Below are positions 48,786-62,000 of a stretch of 64,000 bases of DNA, one piece after another. A program made the position numbers and the translations under genes. The stretch is from the NCBI GenBank assembly GCA_030407005.1, contig JAUDYN010000005.1, forward strand, positions 1 through 64,000. Reading direction: 5' to 3'. Each line of letters starts with the position of its first letter. Position 1 is the first letter of the stretch. The notes under the pieces are model-generated. The model worked only from the letters and a program-made list of their open reading frames with translations, had not been told where the DNA came from and searched no databases. The DNA is from Desarmillaria ectypa (Eukaryota > Basidiomycota > Agaricomycetes > Agaricales > Physalacriaceae).

Positions 48786-48890
48786 TGCCCCCTGCAAGGC
48801 TCGAACTTGCGACCTCGAGATTTAAGATGACTGCACCATCCTCATACCACAATATGAGACTCGCGCTCTAGCCAACTGAGCCAAGGAGGC
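48786..48890 (-). tRNA. tRNA-Met (CAT, elongator) with 31-nt intron
   Basis: The minus strand folds as a cloverleaf. The acceptor GCCTCCT pairs with AGGGGGC plus discriminator A. The D arm and A box are TGGCTCAGTTGG. The anticodon stem CGAGT/TCTCG encloses loop CTCATAA with anticodon CAT (plus 48854-48856). The T arm GCAAG-TTCGAGC-CTTGC includes the B box. A 31-nt intron (48822-48852) sits one base 3' of the anticodon. The T-T mismatch at positions 31-39 also occurs in yeast elongator tRNA-Met. Confidence 0.93.
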
Positions 48891-49151
48891 TTGCAAGTCA
48901 GCATCTTTAATATAAGTATCAATGTATTTGTAAACTTTGACGGATGTGATACATGCATGCTTCCTTCAATTTCCGATAAGCAGCTCGTTCCCTTAAAACT
49001 GCCGATGAGAGCTTGATTACGCCGCACTAGAGCGCCTTAATGTTCCGTCCGTATAATTGGTGTCTTCGGGCACTATCCGTACGACCTCCAATCCCTCGTG
49101 CGTAATTAAGGTCCCTGGACTTACAATTGTTCCGTTGTGTCATATCGTATG

Positions 49152-51320
49152 TTATATTACAGCTAGTAGGGCATCATCAACCTCCCGATCCACTTCCTTT
49201 AATCTAGCAGCTTCCTTCTCTCGCTCCAGCTCCTTCTCTCTAACAGCCTCCGTCTCTCTTGTGAGAACGTACGTGGGTCTAGTATGAGGCTGATAGTCAA
49301 GGTGTCGCTTAACATAGAAGCACATATAGGCCCGAGAGTCCAGGCATGCATTCAATGAGGAATGCGTCACTCTAATTGGTAAAGGTCAACGAAAAGGTTG
49401 GAGCACCGCACAGCAATCCAAACGCACTTATCATCGTCGAACCGATACCACTGCAGAAGTCTGTCAACGCACCGTATACGGAAAGCATAATGAAGTCGCA
49501 CCTCACTCCCAAACCTCGCGAAATTCGTGTAATGACCATTGCTGATCTGGCCTTCATGATTGATAACAGCGAAAAGATCATATTCGTACATGACTTCCGG
49601 GCCGAAAGAGCTGAGGCACGATCAGCTGCATCTTGCTGCAAGGATTCGTGACACCTACGCAAAATTGTTCTCCTTTTCGTTCTCTTTCAAAGCAATCGAG
49701 GTGAATGGCGCCATATTGATAGTAGCAGGAAACCGGACTGGTGTATCGAGCTTCCGAGCCGTGGGTTTGTCAGAGGTTTTGTGTTCGAAGCGCTGTGCAA
49801 AGGAAAATCAGATAACGGCACCGAGAGGCCATAAATATCGACCTTGAACTGGAAGCTTAACACAGGGGGAAGCTTAGAAATGCTCATGCGCTTGCTGACC
49901 TCCTGATCCCATGGCACAAAATTAGCGACGATACGGGCGTGACATTGACAATGAACGAACCCGAGAAGACTTGTTGCATTTTCCGCAGTTATATTCCTTG
50001 GACCCAAGTTTCTCGGACTGTGTAAACCTGTCAAGATGTTACAAATGTGCGCCTTAGGCATACCGACAACTGACCTCTTCAAACAGCCATACAGCGTTGT
50101 TTCGTCCTTAAGCTCCAAACTAATGTCGAGCATTGGGTCGGACGTGCTCGTGACGTTATTACATCGCTCGCACTTGACATCGCTCTGAAGCTGGCCAGCA
50201 AAGGTGGAGTGGATGATGCAATTACAAGAAACATTAGTTGATCCGCGAGAGTTACTATGAATATGGTTCAACACGGATATGAAGAACTCATGCGCATCGT
50301 GTTGTGCATAGCCGGCAAGGTCCGGAGACTTCATCCAAGTCGTCGCTAGGAATGAGCTTGGCCCATATGGCGCGGTGTCGACGGAATAGATCTAACCACT
50401 ACCTTTCAGGCAGTGCTGGCTGAGGAATTTTGCTCTTACCTCGGTAAACAGCTTGTCCATCTCGCAGCAGCTGCAATCTTCAATTTTGCATCCCTTGACG
50501 TTATGTTTGTCCCCCAGGAAATAGTTCCTAATAAGAGGGTTATGCACCAGGCATTGCAAGACAACGTTGAGAAAACACGTCTGTCCCAGATTCAATAGTC
50601 CGCGACGGGCTGAAATACATTAGCAAATGCTCGAAAAATCGTAAACCAGAGGTGTTACCTTGGCAGGATATAGGCACCGAACTTTCTAATGCCGTCGTGT
50701 CCTCAGCAATCGGAGCCCAAGCAACGAAAGGCTCTCGCGATCTCTTGGACACTGTATCACTGTAGTCAGTTTTACAGATGTCAGCGAAAAATGAGTGACA
50801 AACCCTGATATCTGGTTTCCTTCTCCTCGGCAGAAATAACTGTCGCCAGATATATTGCTTCTAGCTTGGCATTATAAACCATGTCCATGCAGTCAGAGTC
50901 CGAGCAAAACACAGATCCTGAGTTCGGATCAACGCCTGTTTTATAGATTAGCTACGAGACGTCCACGGAAACAATGGTCCCACAAAATAAATGTTCTGCA
51001 TCCGTAAGATGATCTAGAATATGTGTCCAACAACCTGCGAATGAACAATGTAAACAGACAAATGGTCGGGAAAGTAGGGTTTCGCAGATGCCGCAGGAAG
51101 GTGCTGAGATCTACAATGCGAAGATCAGTCACGTAAATTGGGCCCGCAAGTTCGAACCAACCTTCCTGCGTTTCGCATTGCTTCGGACAACTTGATATTG
51201 ATGAACGTTCCAAGAAACGAATTTCTTATATCTCGAAATGATAGACTCGTCGGCGAGAGCTGCCGCGATATGAGAGCATTCCTCTATTTCCTCCAGGGCT
51301 GCTTCCAAGTCTGAGGCCAT
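49152..51320 (-). CDS. UBP8: SAGA-complex ubiquitin hydrolase UBP8 (USP22 family)
   Basis: Model (minus): 51162-51320, 50984-51110, 50804-50935, 50659-50751, 50440-50609, 50075-50391, 49961-50027, 49843-49902, 49659-49792, 49502-49610, 49428-49450, 49152-49371; 12 exons, 536 aa, introns of 47-58 nt. It removes ubiquitin from histone H2B as part of the SAGA deubiquitination module. The N-terminal ZnF-UBP shows CGICETLL, CLHCSFAGCWTH, HLTDAEHLFC. The catalytic domain shows the Cys box NLGQTCFLNVVLQC, the YAQHDAHEFF region, CxxC zinc pairs (KCERCNN, CGKCN), the His box NGHYTNFARF and WYRFDDDK. A charged coiled tail (REKELEREKEAARLKE) follows. It is divergent from the HIT gene. Confidence 0.93.
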
Positions 51321-51674
51321 CTCAGAGAGTCTCACGTGCCCGAACGACGGAAGCAAATTGAGTCAAATTACGCCGTCAAAGACGCGACGACGACGGGGTA
51401 TGTAGCAGCCAGGTATATCCAAGAATGTGAACGACAGAAAACAATGGTGTTGTCAGGGAAAAGGCATTCCAGAGCTCATCCAGCCGGAATGGTGGTAGTT
51501 GAAATTCAGGAGGATCTTGTTTGCCCGTGTTAATTGCCTTGTGATCATATGACTCTCGGGCCGACACGCCAGGCTGACAGAGGCCAATTTGTTGATCTTT
51601 GCTTCAAACGCGCTGACCGAAACTTATCTAGGCCCTCTACATAATCCATCTGGGACAAATTGAAGGATCCGATA

Positions 51675-52469
51675 ATGTTCAAAATTTCCTGGCTCTTCTG
51701 CTTTTCCCTGCGTAGAGGGCCACCGAATCATATCCCAACCGATTCAGATTTTCTACAGCAAGCTGACAAGGCCCATGTGAAATCTTGCGTATTCTGCAAT
51801 GTCTCGAAAGAGAACGGATTCAGTATTCTTTGGGAGGTAGGTGGGACATTCTTTTCCCGATTTTCGAGAGTAGTTTCTTATCTACGCATCGGCCTTTGCT
51901 AGGATGATAAATTCATCGCCTTTTACGACCGAGACCCTGCATGCAGACACCACGTTCAATTAATCCCGAAGGCACATATTCGTATGTTTGTATCTCCGTT
52001 CCATCCAATCGGCGCTCCCGATATTTTGAAGGAAGCGTAAAGTCCTTGACGAAAGATGATGCGCAGCTTGGTGTGTATTGGTTCGACCGAGTTCACCATC
52101 AGTAATGACACAATCTCCGTCTATTTAGTTCGGGATATGGCTGCTATCGGCATGAACATTCTGGGTAAACTCAATGTCACGAAAGATATGAGAAAGTAAG
52201 GGTGCATTTTGTTCCGGTCCCTAGAGGCTAGCTCATCCTTACACCGGATTTTCAGGATGGGGTTTCATATACCCCCCTTCAATTCTGTTAGTCATCTGCA
52301 TCTCCATATACAAGGTCTGCCGTATAAGACCTTCCTTCGTGCGGCAAAGTATTCGGTCGCTCGGGGTGGTAAACGGCACGATAAAGGATTCAGTTATTTT
52401 GTAGAGGTGGAGCAGGTCATTAGAATCCTGGAGAAAGGGAGCCGCATCAGCATTTCTCCATGCTCGTAA
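51675..52469 (+). CDS. HIT-family nucleotide-binding protein
   Basis: Model: join(51675-51836, 51903-51981, 52032-52070, 52129-52195, 52256-52469), 186 aa, introns of 50-66 nt. Histidine-triad hydrolase/transferase family. CVFCNVSKENGF and FIAFYDRDPACRHHVQLIPK form the N-terminal half, and SHLHLHIQG is the H-x-H-x-H active site. The likely activity is hydrolysis of nucleoside phosphoramidates or similar AMP conjugates. The C-terminal extension (ARGGKRHDKGFSYFVEVEQ) resembles fungal and HINT3-like members. The ATG chosen is the first in frame after an upstream stop-free but ATG-less stretch. Confidence 0.88.
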
Positions 52470-53619
52470 CTGCGTCAGCAAGCGTCAATTCGCCTTATCC
52501 TATGTACTTTTCTTTTTCCTATTGGGCGTCTCAGTAACTTGAGCTATTTTAGGCACCTTCAGTGCACTCATGACCGTGTCTGTTCAATTTTACTTCAGTT
52601 GACCTTCCTGCCGTGGTCCCCGAGAACGAAAATAGAGTTCTACTATAGGGCGATAACACAACCCATATGTCTACTGTTTTCTTCCTGGAATTCCACAAGT
52701 TGACCTGAACTGTACTTGATGGACTCTCCCTATCCTTGGATCCGCCTTTCTCAGGGGCAGTGATCAGAATAACAACCCCTGCACCTCCTCCACGTATACG
52801 TTATTGCGCGGTGGGCAAGCCTTTACCATTCCTGGTAACTCCAGGCGTACATGCCGTCAGGAGTTCACGCCTTGATTCTGCACGTAAGTCTTTCCAAGTC
52901 CATTCATCAAAGGCTTACCGCCACACCGACCCAAGACAAGGTCACTCACTTCATCACTGCCGAAAAAGATAAATGTTTATTGTCTTTAGTCACATCAAAA
53001 CCAATGATATTACACTCAATTGAGTGACGCCAGAATTATGCCGTCCCATACGTGCCCTCTGTTTAAGTGCCCCTGTGGTTCTCAGCATCAGGGACCATCA
53101 TTACGTTCACGAACAGCCGTGGGTTTTATAATTATATTTTGATCCTCTCTGATTTGTGCTAGAATAAGCCACTGGTCGTCTGCTATTTTTGTGTGTGGAA
53201 GGTGAACATCTTTATGCCGCCCTGTACACTTCTCGTCATCTTGCAATACCCGTCGAGCGTACTAAAAATAGCATTCCTGCTCCAAGGCCTTACACCCTCT
53301 ATGCTATTTTGCCGGTTTTCCCTTCTGTCGATGAAAACCTCCTGAGGCATGTCATAAGACCAGGTATCGACACTATCTTTCGTAAGTCCAGCTTATGATC
53401 TACCCGCTTAAAGCTTCTTACCGCATGCTTTTGTGTCCTCGATTTGGTAGGGAGTTTGGTCTTTCTCCACTTTGCGTGTGTTCTCAAGGCGTTTACATGT
53501 GAGCTAAGTAGACCCTTTTCGTCGCCACGCCCTTCTAATCGCGCTAAGCAGGCGCAACTATCACCCGACTTGTCTTGGTGATGCGTTGGCAAGACTTTGG
53601 TCAGCCTTATCAACCAAGG
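52470..53619. other. Intergenic, nothing certain
   Basis: About 1.15 kb upstream of the oxalate decarboxylase. Short plus-strand open frames (52736-52972, 53189-53398) read protein-like in places, but no splice chain or family was found. Confidence 0.45.
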
Positions 53620-53628
53620 TATAAAAGG
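53620..53628 (+). promoter_or_regulatory. TATA box of the oxalate decarboxylase gene
   Basis: TATAAAAGG, 67 bp before the ATG at 53695; a strong match to the TATA consensus, as common for regulated secreted enzymes. Confidence 0.7.
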
Positions 53629-53694
53629 ACTCAACAAAAATTCAATTATTTTCATCTCAAGTTCATCCAGAAATTGAGTCCTTCCTCCGCTATT

Positions 53695-55930
53695 ATGTTC
53701 CAAGTCTCCTCGTTGCTGGGAATCGTTCTCCTTGCCCGACTCGTCATCGGTGCTCCCGCAGCTAGCGAGTCTGTCTCTTCACCTGCTACTGTTTCCGCCT
53801 CCGAGTCGGGTACTACCTCTGCTACTGCTACTGCCGCGTCGTCAATTGCGACTGTCCCATTTGCGAGCTTGGATCCCAATAAGCCGCTGTGGGACGATCA
53901 AAGTGACCCCCTGGTGATTTCTCCCGTACGTGGTCAACTTGGGGCATCAATACTTGGTCCAGACAACATTCCGATTGATCTACAAAATCCCGATCTTCTG
54001 TCACCCCCATCCACGGATTCTGGAGCTCTGTTAGTTCCATTCCCCCCCCAAAGTATTTGATGCTGGCTCACTCCCTTTTGCAATAGTTCGAACGCCAAAT
54101 GGCCCTTTTCTTTTAGCCACAACCGTTTGCAGACCGGTGGTTGGGCCCGTCAAGAAAACAGTAAGACTACTTTTCAGCTTTTCGAAGTTCTCCTGTACTC
54201 ATTGATTGCAGTTGGCGTAATGCCCATTGCTACTCGTAAGTACATAGTTCCTCGCCGATCGCGCCACATTACGGTGACTCTTTATAGAAATGGCCAGCGT
54301 CAACATGCGGCTGGAAGCGGGCGCAATTAGGTCAATTGTTCGCAAATTTAGAATAGTGCGTAACTCATATCTCTTCCAGGGAACTTCACTGGCACAAAAC
54401 ATCAGAGGTAGGTTCCAAATCTCAGTATGCTTTCATCCTCATATGGGTTTCCAGTGGGCCTATGTCTTGAAAGTAAACATCTCAATTACATGCTTTTGTC
54501 CACCAATTAAACTTGCTTTTCAAAGGGTTCCACACAAATTTCGGCGGTTGACGCTCAAGGGCGGAACTTCCTGGCCACCGTAGTATGTGATCTTGCACGC
54601 CGGCATAGAAAGTGATGTTTTACGCTCTGGTAGGGCCCCGGAGACCTGTGGTATTTCCCCCCGGGAATTCCTCACTCTCTTCAAGCCACTGCCGATGACG
54701 AAGGCGGCTCTGAATTTATTCTGGTATTTCCCCGAATCTTCTCCTTTAGATTTTCCTGATCGTGTGAGGCAGGTTTTTGATGATGGAGCCTTCAGTGAAG
54801 ATTCCACATTTTTGGTAATTGGAGCTTTTATAGTTAAACTTCATCCCCTGAGTCATTATCGCAGTTAACTGACTGGCTCGCACACGTTCCGGCGGAAGGT
54901 GCGCCCTTCCGTCTCTGACTCACACGCACATTCTAAGAGACGTTCTCAGTCATTCAAAGGAATTTCCAAGTTGACCCACAGGCATTTGCGCACATCCCAG
55001 CTCGAGAGCTTTACATTTTCCCAAGCGGTATAGTCATCTGATGATTCTACCCGCGAAGCGGATGTGTAGCTTATTACCATTGCAGACCCACCACCTGATG
55101 ATGCTACTCCTCCCGAAAGCCCTCAAGGAACAGTCCCCGATCCATTTTCATTTGCGCTGTCTAAAGTAAATGCTACCCAACTGTCCGGCGGCTCGGTCAA
55201 GATTGTGGATTCTACTACTTTCAAAGCATCTACTACGATCGCCGTTGCTGAGGTTACTGTTAATCCCGGCGCAATTCGGTGTGCCCAAGAATTTTTTTCT
55301 CCTCGATTTCTCATAAAATATTTCTAGGGAGTTGCATTGGCACCCGACTCAGGATGAATGGAGCCTCTTCCTGTATGGGACTTCTTTTTACTGATTGCTC
55401 ACATGCTCACATCAATTTTAGCGAGGGAGAGGGGCGAATGACGATATTCGCATCCCAAGGCACAGCGAGAACATACAACTATCAGCCTGGAGATATCGGT
55501 GTGTCTCACTGCCCATTTGGACCATTCAGAGGCTGAAGCGATCTTTAAATAGGTTACGTTCCTGCGGCTATGGGTAAGCCCATGGAAATACAATAGTCAG
55601 CATTCATTATTAACAATAGAAATAGGACACTATGTTGAAAATACCGGAAACTCGACGTTGAAGTTCCTGGAGGTCTTCAACACAGGTAAGTCGTAGTTCC
55701 TGCGCAAGAGAAGATCGTTAATTTCATCTTCTCGTAGACCGGTTTGAAGATATCAGTTTGAACCAGGTGAGTTAAAGTATCCCTAAATTGGAATGAAATA
55801 CGACATACTTTCTCAGTGGCTGGCTCTTACTCCACCTGATGTTGTCAAAGCCCACCTGGATTTAGATGATGCTACCATTGCGCAGCTCTCCAAGACTAAA
55901 CCAGTCGTGATGGGCCCTCAAAGCTCGTGA
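53695..55930 (+). CDS. Secreted oxalate decarboxylase (bicupin)
   Basis: Converts oxalate to formate and CO2 outside the cell, using Mn in two cupin domains. Model exons: 53695-54029, 54087-54160, 54212-54235, 54288-54330, 54380-54407, 54455-54472, 54526-54582, 54634-54723, 54773-54814, 54865-54898, 54950-55027, 55086-55278, 55328-55372, 55422-55498, 55553-55573, 55626-55685, 55738-55766, 55817-55930; 453 aa. A signal peptide ([20 protein letters not shown]) precedes a Ser/Thr-rich stretch. Cupin 1 has HWHKTSEWAYVLKG and PGIPHSL; cupin 2 has [15 protein letters not shown] and AMGHYVEN. The SEDST lid segment matches the decarboxylase type rather than the oxidase. All introns are GT-AG, 47-58 nt. 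The formate product and a formamidase in the same window (27670) share an end product but not an obvious pathway. Confidence 0.93.
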
Positions 55931-56154
55931 TTATCCTCAGAGTTTCTTCATGGAACATTCGCCATGTTATTTTTATAGTCAATTGGATATAGTCAATAGG
56001 TAGTCAACGTTTTGATATGCCATTTGCGGGAAATACTTTTGTATTGATTTCTTCTGTAACGTACACATTATGGGAAGGAAATGAATGTAATGCACTATTT
56101 TTACGACAGGAACAGAAGAGTCATACCAAATGAAGACCCATGAAAAGATTTCGA

Positions 56155-59051
56155 CTACACGTTCACGAAACGGAAATCGGGAAACGGGGGAATACGTATA
56201 ACATCTCGCTCGTTGTCTGGGGTCGTTTGTGCGGAGGGTTCCTTGACCGGTGGTCGGGAAAAGAGTTTGGACCATAAGGACTGCTTCTTAAGATTCTCAT
56301 TTTCCACCTTTAGCATCGCCATTGCCTTCTGTAAGCGATTCATTTTGCGAGAAAGTTGGACCATCCGAGGGTCTTCAACATAGAGATCAACTGGCGGTGC
56401 GTCGGTCTGTACAATCTTGTCTTGATAGGTAGTAGCTTTTCGTTCTTTCCCTTTCTCTTTCCCGGATTTGGATTTACGTTGTTCAAAGAGAGATGAAGAC
56501 GCACGTGATTGGCCGAAGAACGGTCGTTCATCGGTTTCCCATTTGTGAGAAGAAAAGGCAGATTCTTTCACAGGACCGCGGGTTCGCACTGTCGGTGTGG
56601 TAAGCCCGAACTCAAGCTCGCCGTCGTAGAATAGGGGCACGCAGGGTATCTCAGGGAGCTCTTGAATTTGAGAAGTGAATGAAGTGTCTGCGGCAAGAGA
56701 CGACGCGCCATCACTGATCTCGACGCTTGCATAGCTCGATGCATCGATCTCTGGTATGGCCGGAATCGGATATACATCTGACGGAGGAGATGAGTGATGG
56801 GACTCCTCTGCCGACAGTCCAGGAACGACAATCCAGCTTCCCAACTCTAATGAGATATCGCAAGTCGACGCTGAAAGACTGCTTTTCGTGAGAGCGAAAC
56901 CATCGTCTTCCGGAGGAGCCTCGGCAATTTGATCAAGATTTAATACAGATGAGGCATCAGGAGAATAGGAAGAAGACTTTGTGGCCTTGAGCTTTAGCGA
57001 TATCTCTTCACTATCAGTACCTCCAATAGGCCCACGAGGTATATCTTCAGTTGACATGACATTTCCGATGATGCTCGCATGAGCTGTTATTGGCGGTATC
57101 ATTGTATCGATTTCGACAGCATCGGACCCAGATACTATATCCCCTGCACTGTGGTTTGCATATTTAGGCAGACATTCTAGAGAGGACAGCTGAGGTGCGG
57201 AAGTCCGACCGCCCACATTGATGCCAGTAGCTGACATGGTGATGGAATATTCATCCGTCCCCTTGGGCGTGGGCGCATCTCCTCGATCACAAGGATCAGA
57301 GGCGGCGGGAATTGTATTGGAGATGTATTGCGCATCCGGGAACTCGTGACTGGATGAAGGGGCAAGAGGACTGTCGTCGAAGGAAGGGGGTGAATCGTTG
57401 AAGACTGCTGCATTCGCCAGTCCATCTGATTTATATGACGAAAGGCTGTTTTCCTTTTTTTGTTCGTCAGCGTCGGATGGCAACGGCGATTGGTTCGGAG
57501 GATCTCGAGATCCATGTTCTGATATGACTAGTGCATGCTGTTCAATAGCGCTGCTATCTGGGGAAACATCGAGGACATAATCCTCGTATCCATCAGAACT
57601 GCAGCTGTACTTGTCGTCACTGGTCGGAGAAAACGGTAGTGACGACTCTATTTTCGTACCAACGGAAACGTTAGTGCAGATTCCGACTAATAACAGCGAA
57701 TTGCGTACCCTGAGGAGGATTATCATTATTATTAGACATTTCAATTGGTACGGCGGGCCACGGATACGCAAGGTTGGAATTATTCATAAGCGTCGAACTG
57801 AACTGGTCATGAGACGACAGTGTCGAAGATGTCATCTGGCCAGCTTCAGCAGTTGCCTTCATTACATGAGTGTCCTGGCCACCGGAGACCCCAAGATGGT
57901 CTGAGCCTATCTGAGGCTGAGTAGAGTGTCGCATAGATATATCAAGCTAACGCACCGATCCCACCTGAAAGCGACCCGTTGTAGTTTGCTTCCGCTGGTG
58001 AAACGTCTATGCACCGGCCGACATCAGTGCCTAAATATGTTGTCTTTCCCTGCTCGAACGCCTCAGTCTCTGGAACAGACGAGCCATTCCGAACTGTGGC
58101 ATCGTGCGACTCGATAGGTCCGCCATAAGATGAAGTTTCATCGACTGGAATAAGCTCCAAACCAGCCATAACCGTTATTTGTGACCCCTCATGCTTCTCT
58201 TCCGGCATATCTGGATATGTATGGCCCCCGGGGGTGGTCTGGAATTCTGCATCTCTAGAATTGATGGTTGTTTGCGGAGATATCAAGGTAGAAGGTGAGA
58301 TGGTCGTGTCGGGACTAGCATCAAAAATGGACCCATCCCTTGAGGAAGACGGCGTTGGCGTTGAAGCGGATGGACTAACAAGACGATCTTCCTCTGCTAG
58401 AACTCCAGCAATGTCGGAGAATAAGACATCACCGTCGGTAGGCGGCATGGGTTCGTCGCTAAATACCCACTGCTCATCGTGTCCTTCTAGAGCAGAGATT
58501 TCATGTTGTGTTCCTCCTTCCACATTGGTTGCTCTGGCCGAAGGGATACTGTACTCTAAGTCACGGAATACCGCAGACAATCGTAGCTTCGGGCGTCGTT
58601 CAGGTTGCTGCTGGCCAGTAGCTGCTTGCTGCAACCTTGTTAATGCCTCGACAACAGAAGGTGCTTGTATTTGTAACAGCCTATGTGGGGTCACTCTCAG
58701 ATGCACTTGTGATGGCACACGAGCTTACGTTTCTATGTCGTTGCGTGAGATCGCTAAGAAAGCTTTCCCGTTCATCCTGAATGTCCGAGTAAAATTGGCC
58801 AGTACCGTCACAACCGAACGGTACTGTGGAAGACTATCAATGAAAAATTCTGCGAGGTCTTCTGGTGCCATCTGTTCAATCTGACTCTAGTATTTTGTTA
58901 GACGCAAATAATTTACAACAGGCTATAAGCTTACATCTGGCGGTTTCGTAGAAGACGAGCATGAGTGGGAAATTGAATCGGGTCTGCCGGATTCGGCCAT
59001 CAAGTCGACGTTTAGGTCCAGATATCCTGGGATATTCAATGGCTCGCTCAT
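56155..59051 (-). CDS. SAM-like domain and coiled-coil protein, uncharacterised
   Basis: Model: complement(join(56155-57647, 57709-57900, 57956-58680, 58729-58886, 58935-59051)), 894 aa, introns of 48-61 nt. Near the N-terminus, MAPEDLAEFFIDSLPQY through KAFLAISRNDIET looks like a helical SAM-type domain. A very long Ser/Thr/Asp/Pro-rich, probably disordered region follows. A short coiled coil near the C-terminus (MNRLQKAMAMLKVENENLKK) precedes a terminal IPPFPDFRFVNV. It is convergent with the oxalate decarboxylase, 224 bp apart. The acceptor of intron 3 was picked because it alone joins the open frames. Confidence 0.72.
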
Positions 59052-62000
59052 AGCACAATAACTCGGTGCAAGACTCGAGGAAGATTGAATCGCGATGGGA
59101 GTAGCAAGAGCAGATAACAACAAGCGCCCAGGGCTGTGTAGGTGGAAATCTTGGTGTGGTGCAGTGGGAGCCCGTCGAATATAGAAGTACCATATGCAGA
59201 GAGGATCATTGATTACCATTGAAATGGCGCTAATAAAGTAGTTGTCCCACTCTTTGGGGGCATCCCTGCTGATTAGAAGCATAGATCATGCGTTCAGGAT
59301 GTGGCCCAAAGAGGGCCTGAGAATCACTGAGACAAATACCCACATAGATATACGCCTACCGATGTACCGTTAATTGCATGTATATCTTGGCATTTTTCAG
59401 GTCGGATAAAGGAAGTTCAAAGGGTCGCAAGTCGATGAGTCTGAGGCGCCAGGAATCAGTACATCAACTTCGAAGAAAATCTCATTAGCAACGCTGGAAA
59501 AATATGACTTGGTCTAAAGTGATACCTGAGAAATCCAACGCGACGTGGGCTTTTCTTGGCTGTGGCTTGACGTGAAGCGTAATCAGTAGCTGTTACACAA
59601 TTACCGCACCCCATTGAATCAATCTACCTGAATTGTAGTAAATCGCACGAAATGCATTCCAGGGTAAAGCTGTAAAAGATAAATCAACGGCAAGAGCAAT
59701 TTGGAGACGCTCGGTATGAAAGAGAGTTCGGAGACCCTCAAACTGTTACTAGAGCCTTTCCGTTCGGCCCGCCTGAGGCCGGACACGTGTCACAACCATC
59801 ACGTGGAGCCTGCCCTAAAGCACCCTTTTTTAAAGAAGTTTTTTAGGTTGGCGACCACTACCAATGCACTCATGCCCTTGCCGTAGCCATGTATGTTGGT
59901 GAGCAATTTCACTTTCTCTTGGTCGGACAAGATGACATTTTCCAATCACTGTCGAGCGTCTTTTCATCTTCCAGTTCATGGACAGGTGGACGCGGTGTTG
60001 CACCTTTTTTTGTCATAGTTACACTGATCCGTCCTTCCTTTTTTCTACCTTCATTAATCTCTTCTAACCCTTTCTCCGACAGGCGCAAGGATAGTATTTG
60101 AAGAGCTGCAGTTGTAGGGTCCGGGTTCAGGGAGCAGGTGAGCATCGTGTCTTCTCGTCTCGCACTATGATGATCCACAATCATTCAAACTAGAGTATAT
60201 GAGCGCTCTGTAGCCCTATGCTTTCACATTTCATTTTTTCTGATCGTCGTGGCCGCCATGAAGACTTTACTGACTAGCCGTCTGATCTTCCAGACTTTTT
60301 TTGCAGACCCCGCCAATGTATGAACCACCGATGCTATGCCTCCCAGGCTTCGAAGGTGAATATCGTCGTCATTCACTGTTGTCTTGTGTGATGCAATTAT
60401 GGAGTTACCGCCTGATCTGGCTTCGCAGCTCAGATTTGACGACAAATCCAAGGCTGTTTTTTCAAAACATCTGACTTTTTGCCTTCGCGTCTTTGATTCT
60501 TTTCAACTCTTACTGACGATCCTTTCTTTCATCAGGTCCCTAGTCCAGCCATGGTGTCATCCGCATGTACCGAGTGTGTATCTGAACGGTGAGCATTCCT
60601 GCCAATTCTTGTTAATGATGTTCCATCACGACGGTCTTCGTAACATTACTGCCGAAATGGCCCGCCACAGCTCTTTTTCGGGCAACCCCACCTGATTCTC
60701 TCTTTTATCTTTTTGATGTTTCCGGCTCCATACTAATCATCTATTTTACAGGAACACCCCCAATTGAACTGTTGCTCGTAGTGAGTATATATCTTGGCTT
60801 TTCCATTCACCGCCTTACGCACGCTCCCGATGAAATATATCAAATAAATAATCAACTAGAAGCTGTTGCTGAGTCGCAATCGTGACTTTGATTACTCTTG
60901 ACCTGCTGATTCTCTCTTGTTCATTGTTCAATTGCTTGAACTGTGTGCTCATTACGTCTTTCTAGGGAAGTACTAATTGGCAGATGGTGACGCTACATTG
61001 TCGACGTCGAAGGAGCGAGCATGTTCGAACTGGATGCTGATGCATCTGTTCGTGCAAGGCGATGACGTGCTACCTGTTTAGGAGCAAACAAGCGTCGTAT
61101 GCTCTCCGAGCCTCTTCGTGGTGTATGTACTAAATGTTGGTGTAGTGTAGTATGTTGTATTCTCGACTTCAATGAATATGCGCTTTCTTCATAGCCATAT
61201 AGTATATGCATGTGTGGTCCTCCACTTCTTAGGCTCCGCGTACTGCGAGCACAATGCTAGGACCCAGACGACCTCAACAACGCCGTTGATCTTACCAGCC
61301 GCTACTGGCTCTGAACAGTGTTGAAGCCCAGATGATCTTGTACGTAATTCTCTCCGCTACCTTCACTTACTATTACGCGTATGGTCAAGCTGCCGTTTCG
61401 GATTACTTGTGTCAAGATTCAGTCGAAGCACTGACGGCCGGCAGAAAACTGGCGCTGTTCGAGCGATAATCTGGGATTTTATCCGTATTGGAGATATCGT
61501 ATGCGACAAGACCTCTTGTGTCGGTGTGCAGTTGTCACCGTCTTGATCAAGTTCCTTTTGCATGTCTCTTGTACTTGTGCTTCACTCTCTAGCGTCTCAC
61601 GCCGGGGTATTCCTACCCGCTTTAGCGCCCTCCCTGCGATGTTCGTATCTCCATCGCTGTGCACATTCCCAAGTAGTCATTTGCCTTGGTCTTCGGAGTG
61701 TCTAGCTTGAACCTGATGACCAGGCGAAAAGACGCAATCCCTAGTTTGATCTTAATCACGTTTCGAAGCGTTTAGGGTAAGGGTGGCAGCGAAGTTCAGT
61801 AAACATTAATCTTGCTTTGAAGTAATGTCCTGCAGATAGTGGAAATCTTCAGGGGTCTATCAAACCTCTCGTTTAGTAGGATCGGATTTCATTCAATATG
61901 GTCGCAACGATGTGCATGTCTTCAGGAAATTGACTTTTCTTTCGTCAGTCGAGATGACTCTCAGAGATCGCTGTAGACTCCCCGGTGTCCATGGAGCCAT

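Noticed and set aside
59909..60145. Small Lys/Glu-rich minus-strand frame of about 79 codons.
   Set aside because: Reads protein-like but is isolated, with no family, promoter or splice evidence. It is mentioned only in the intergenic entry.
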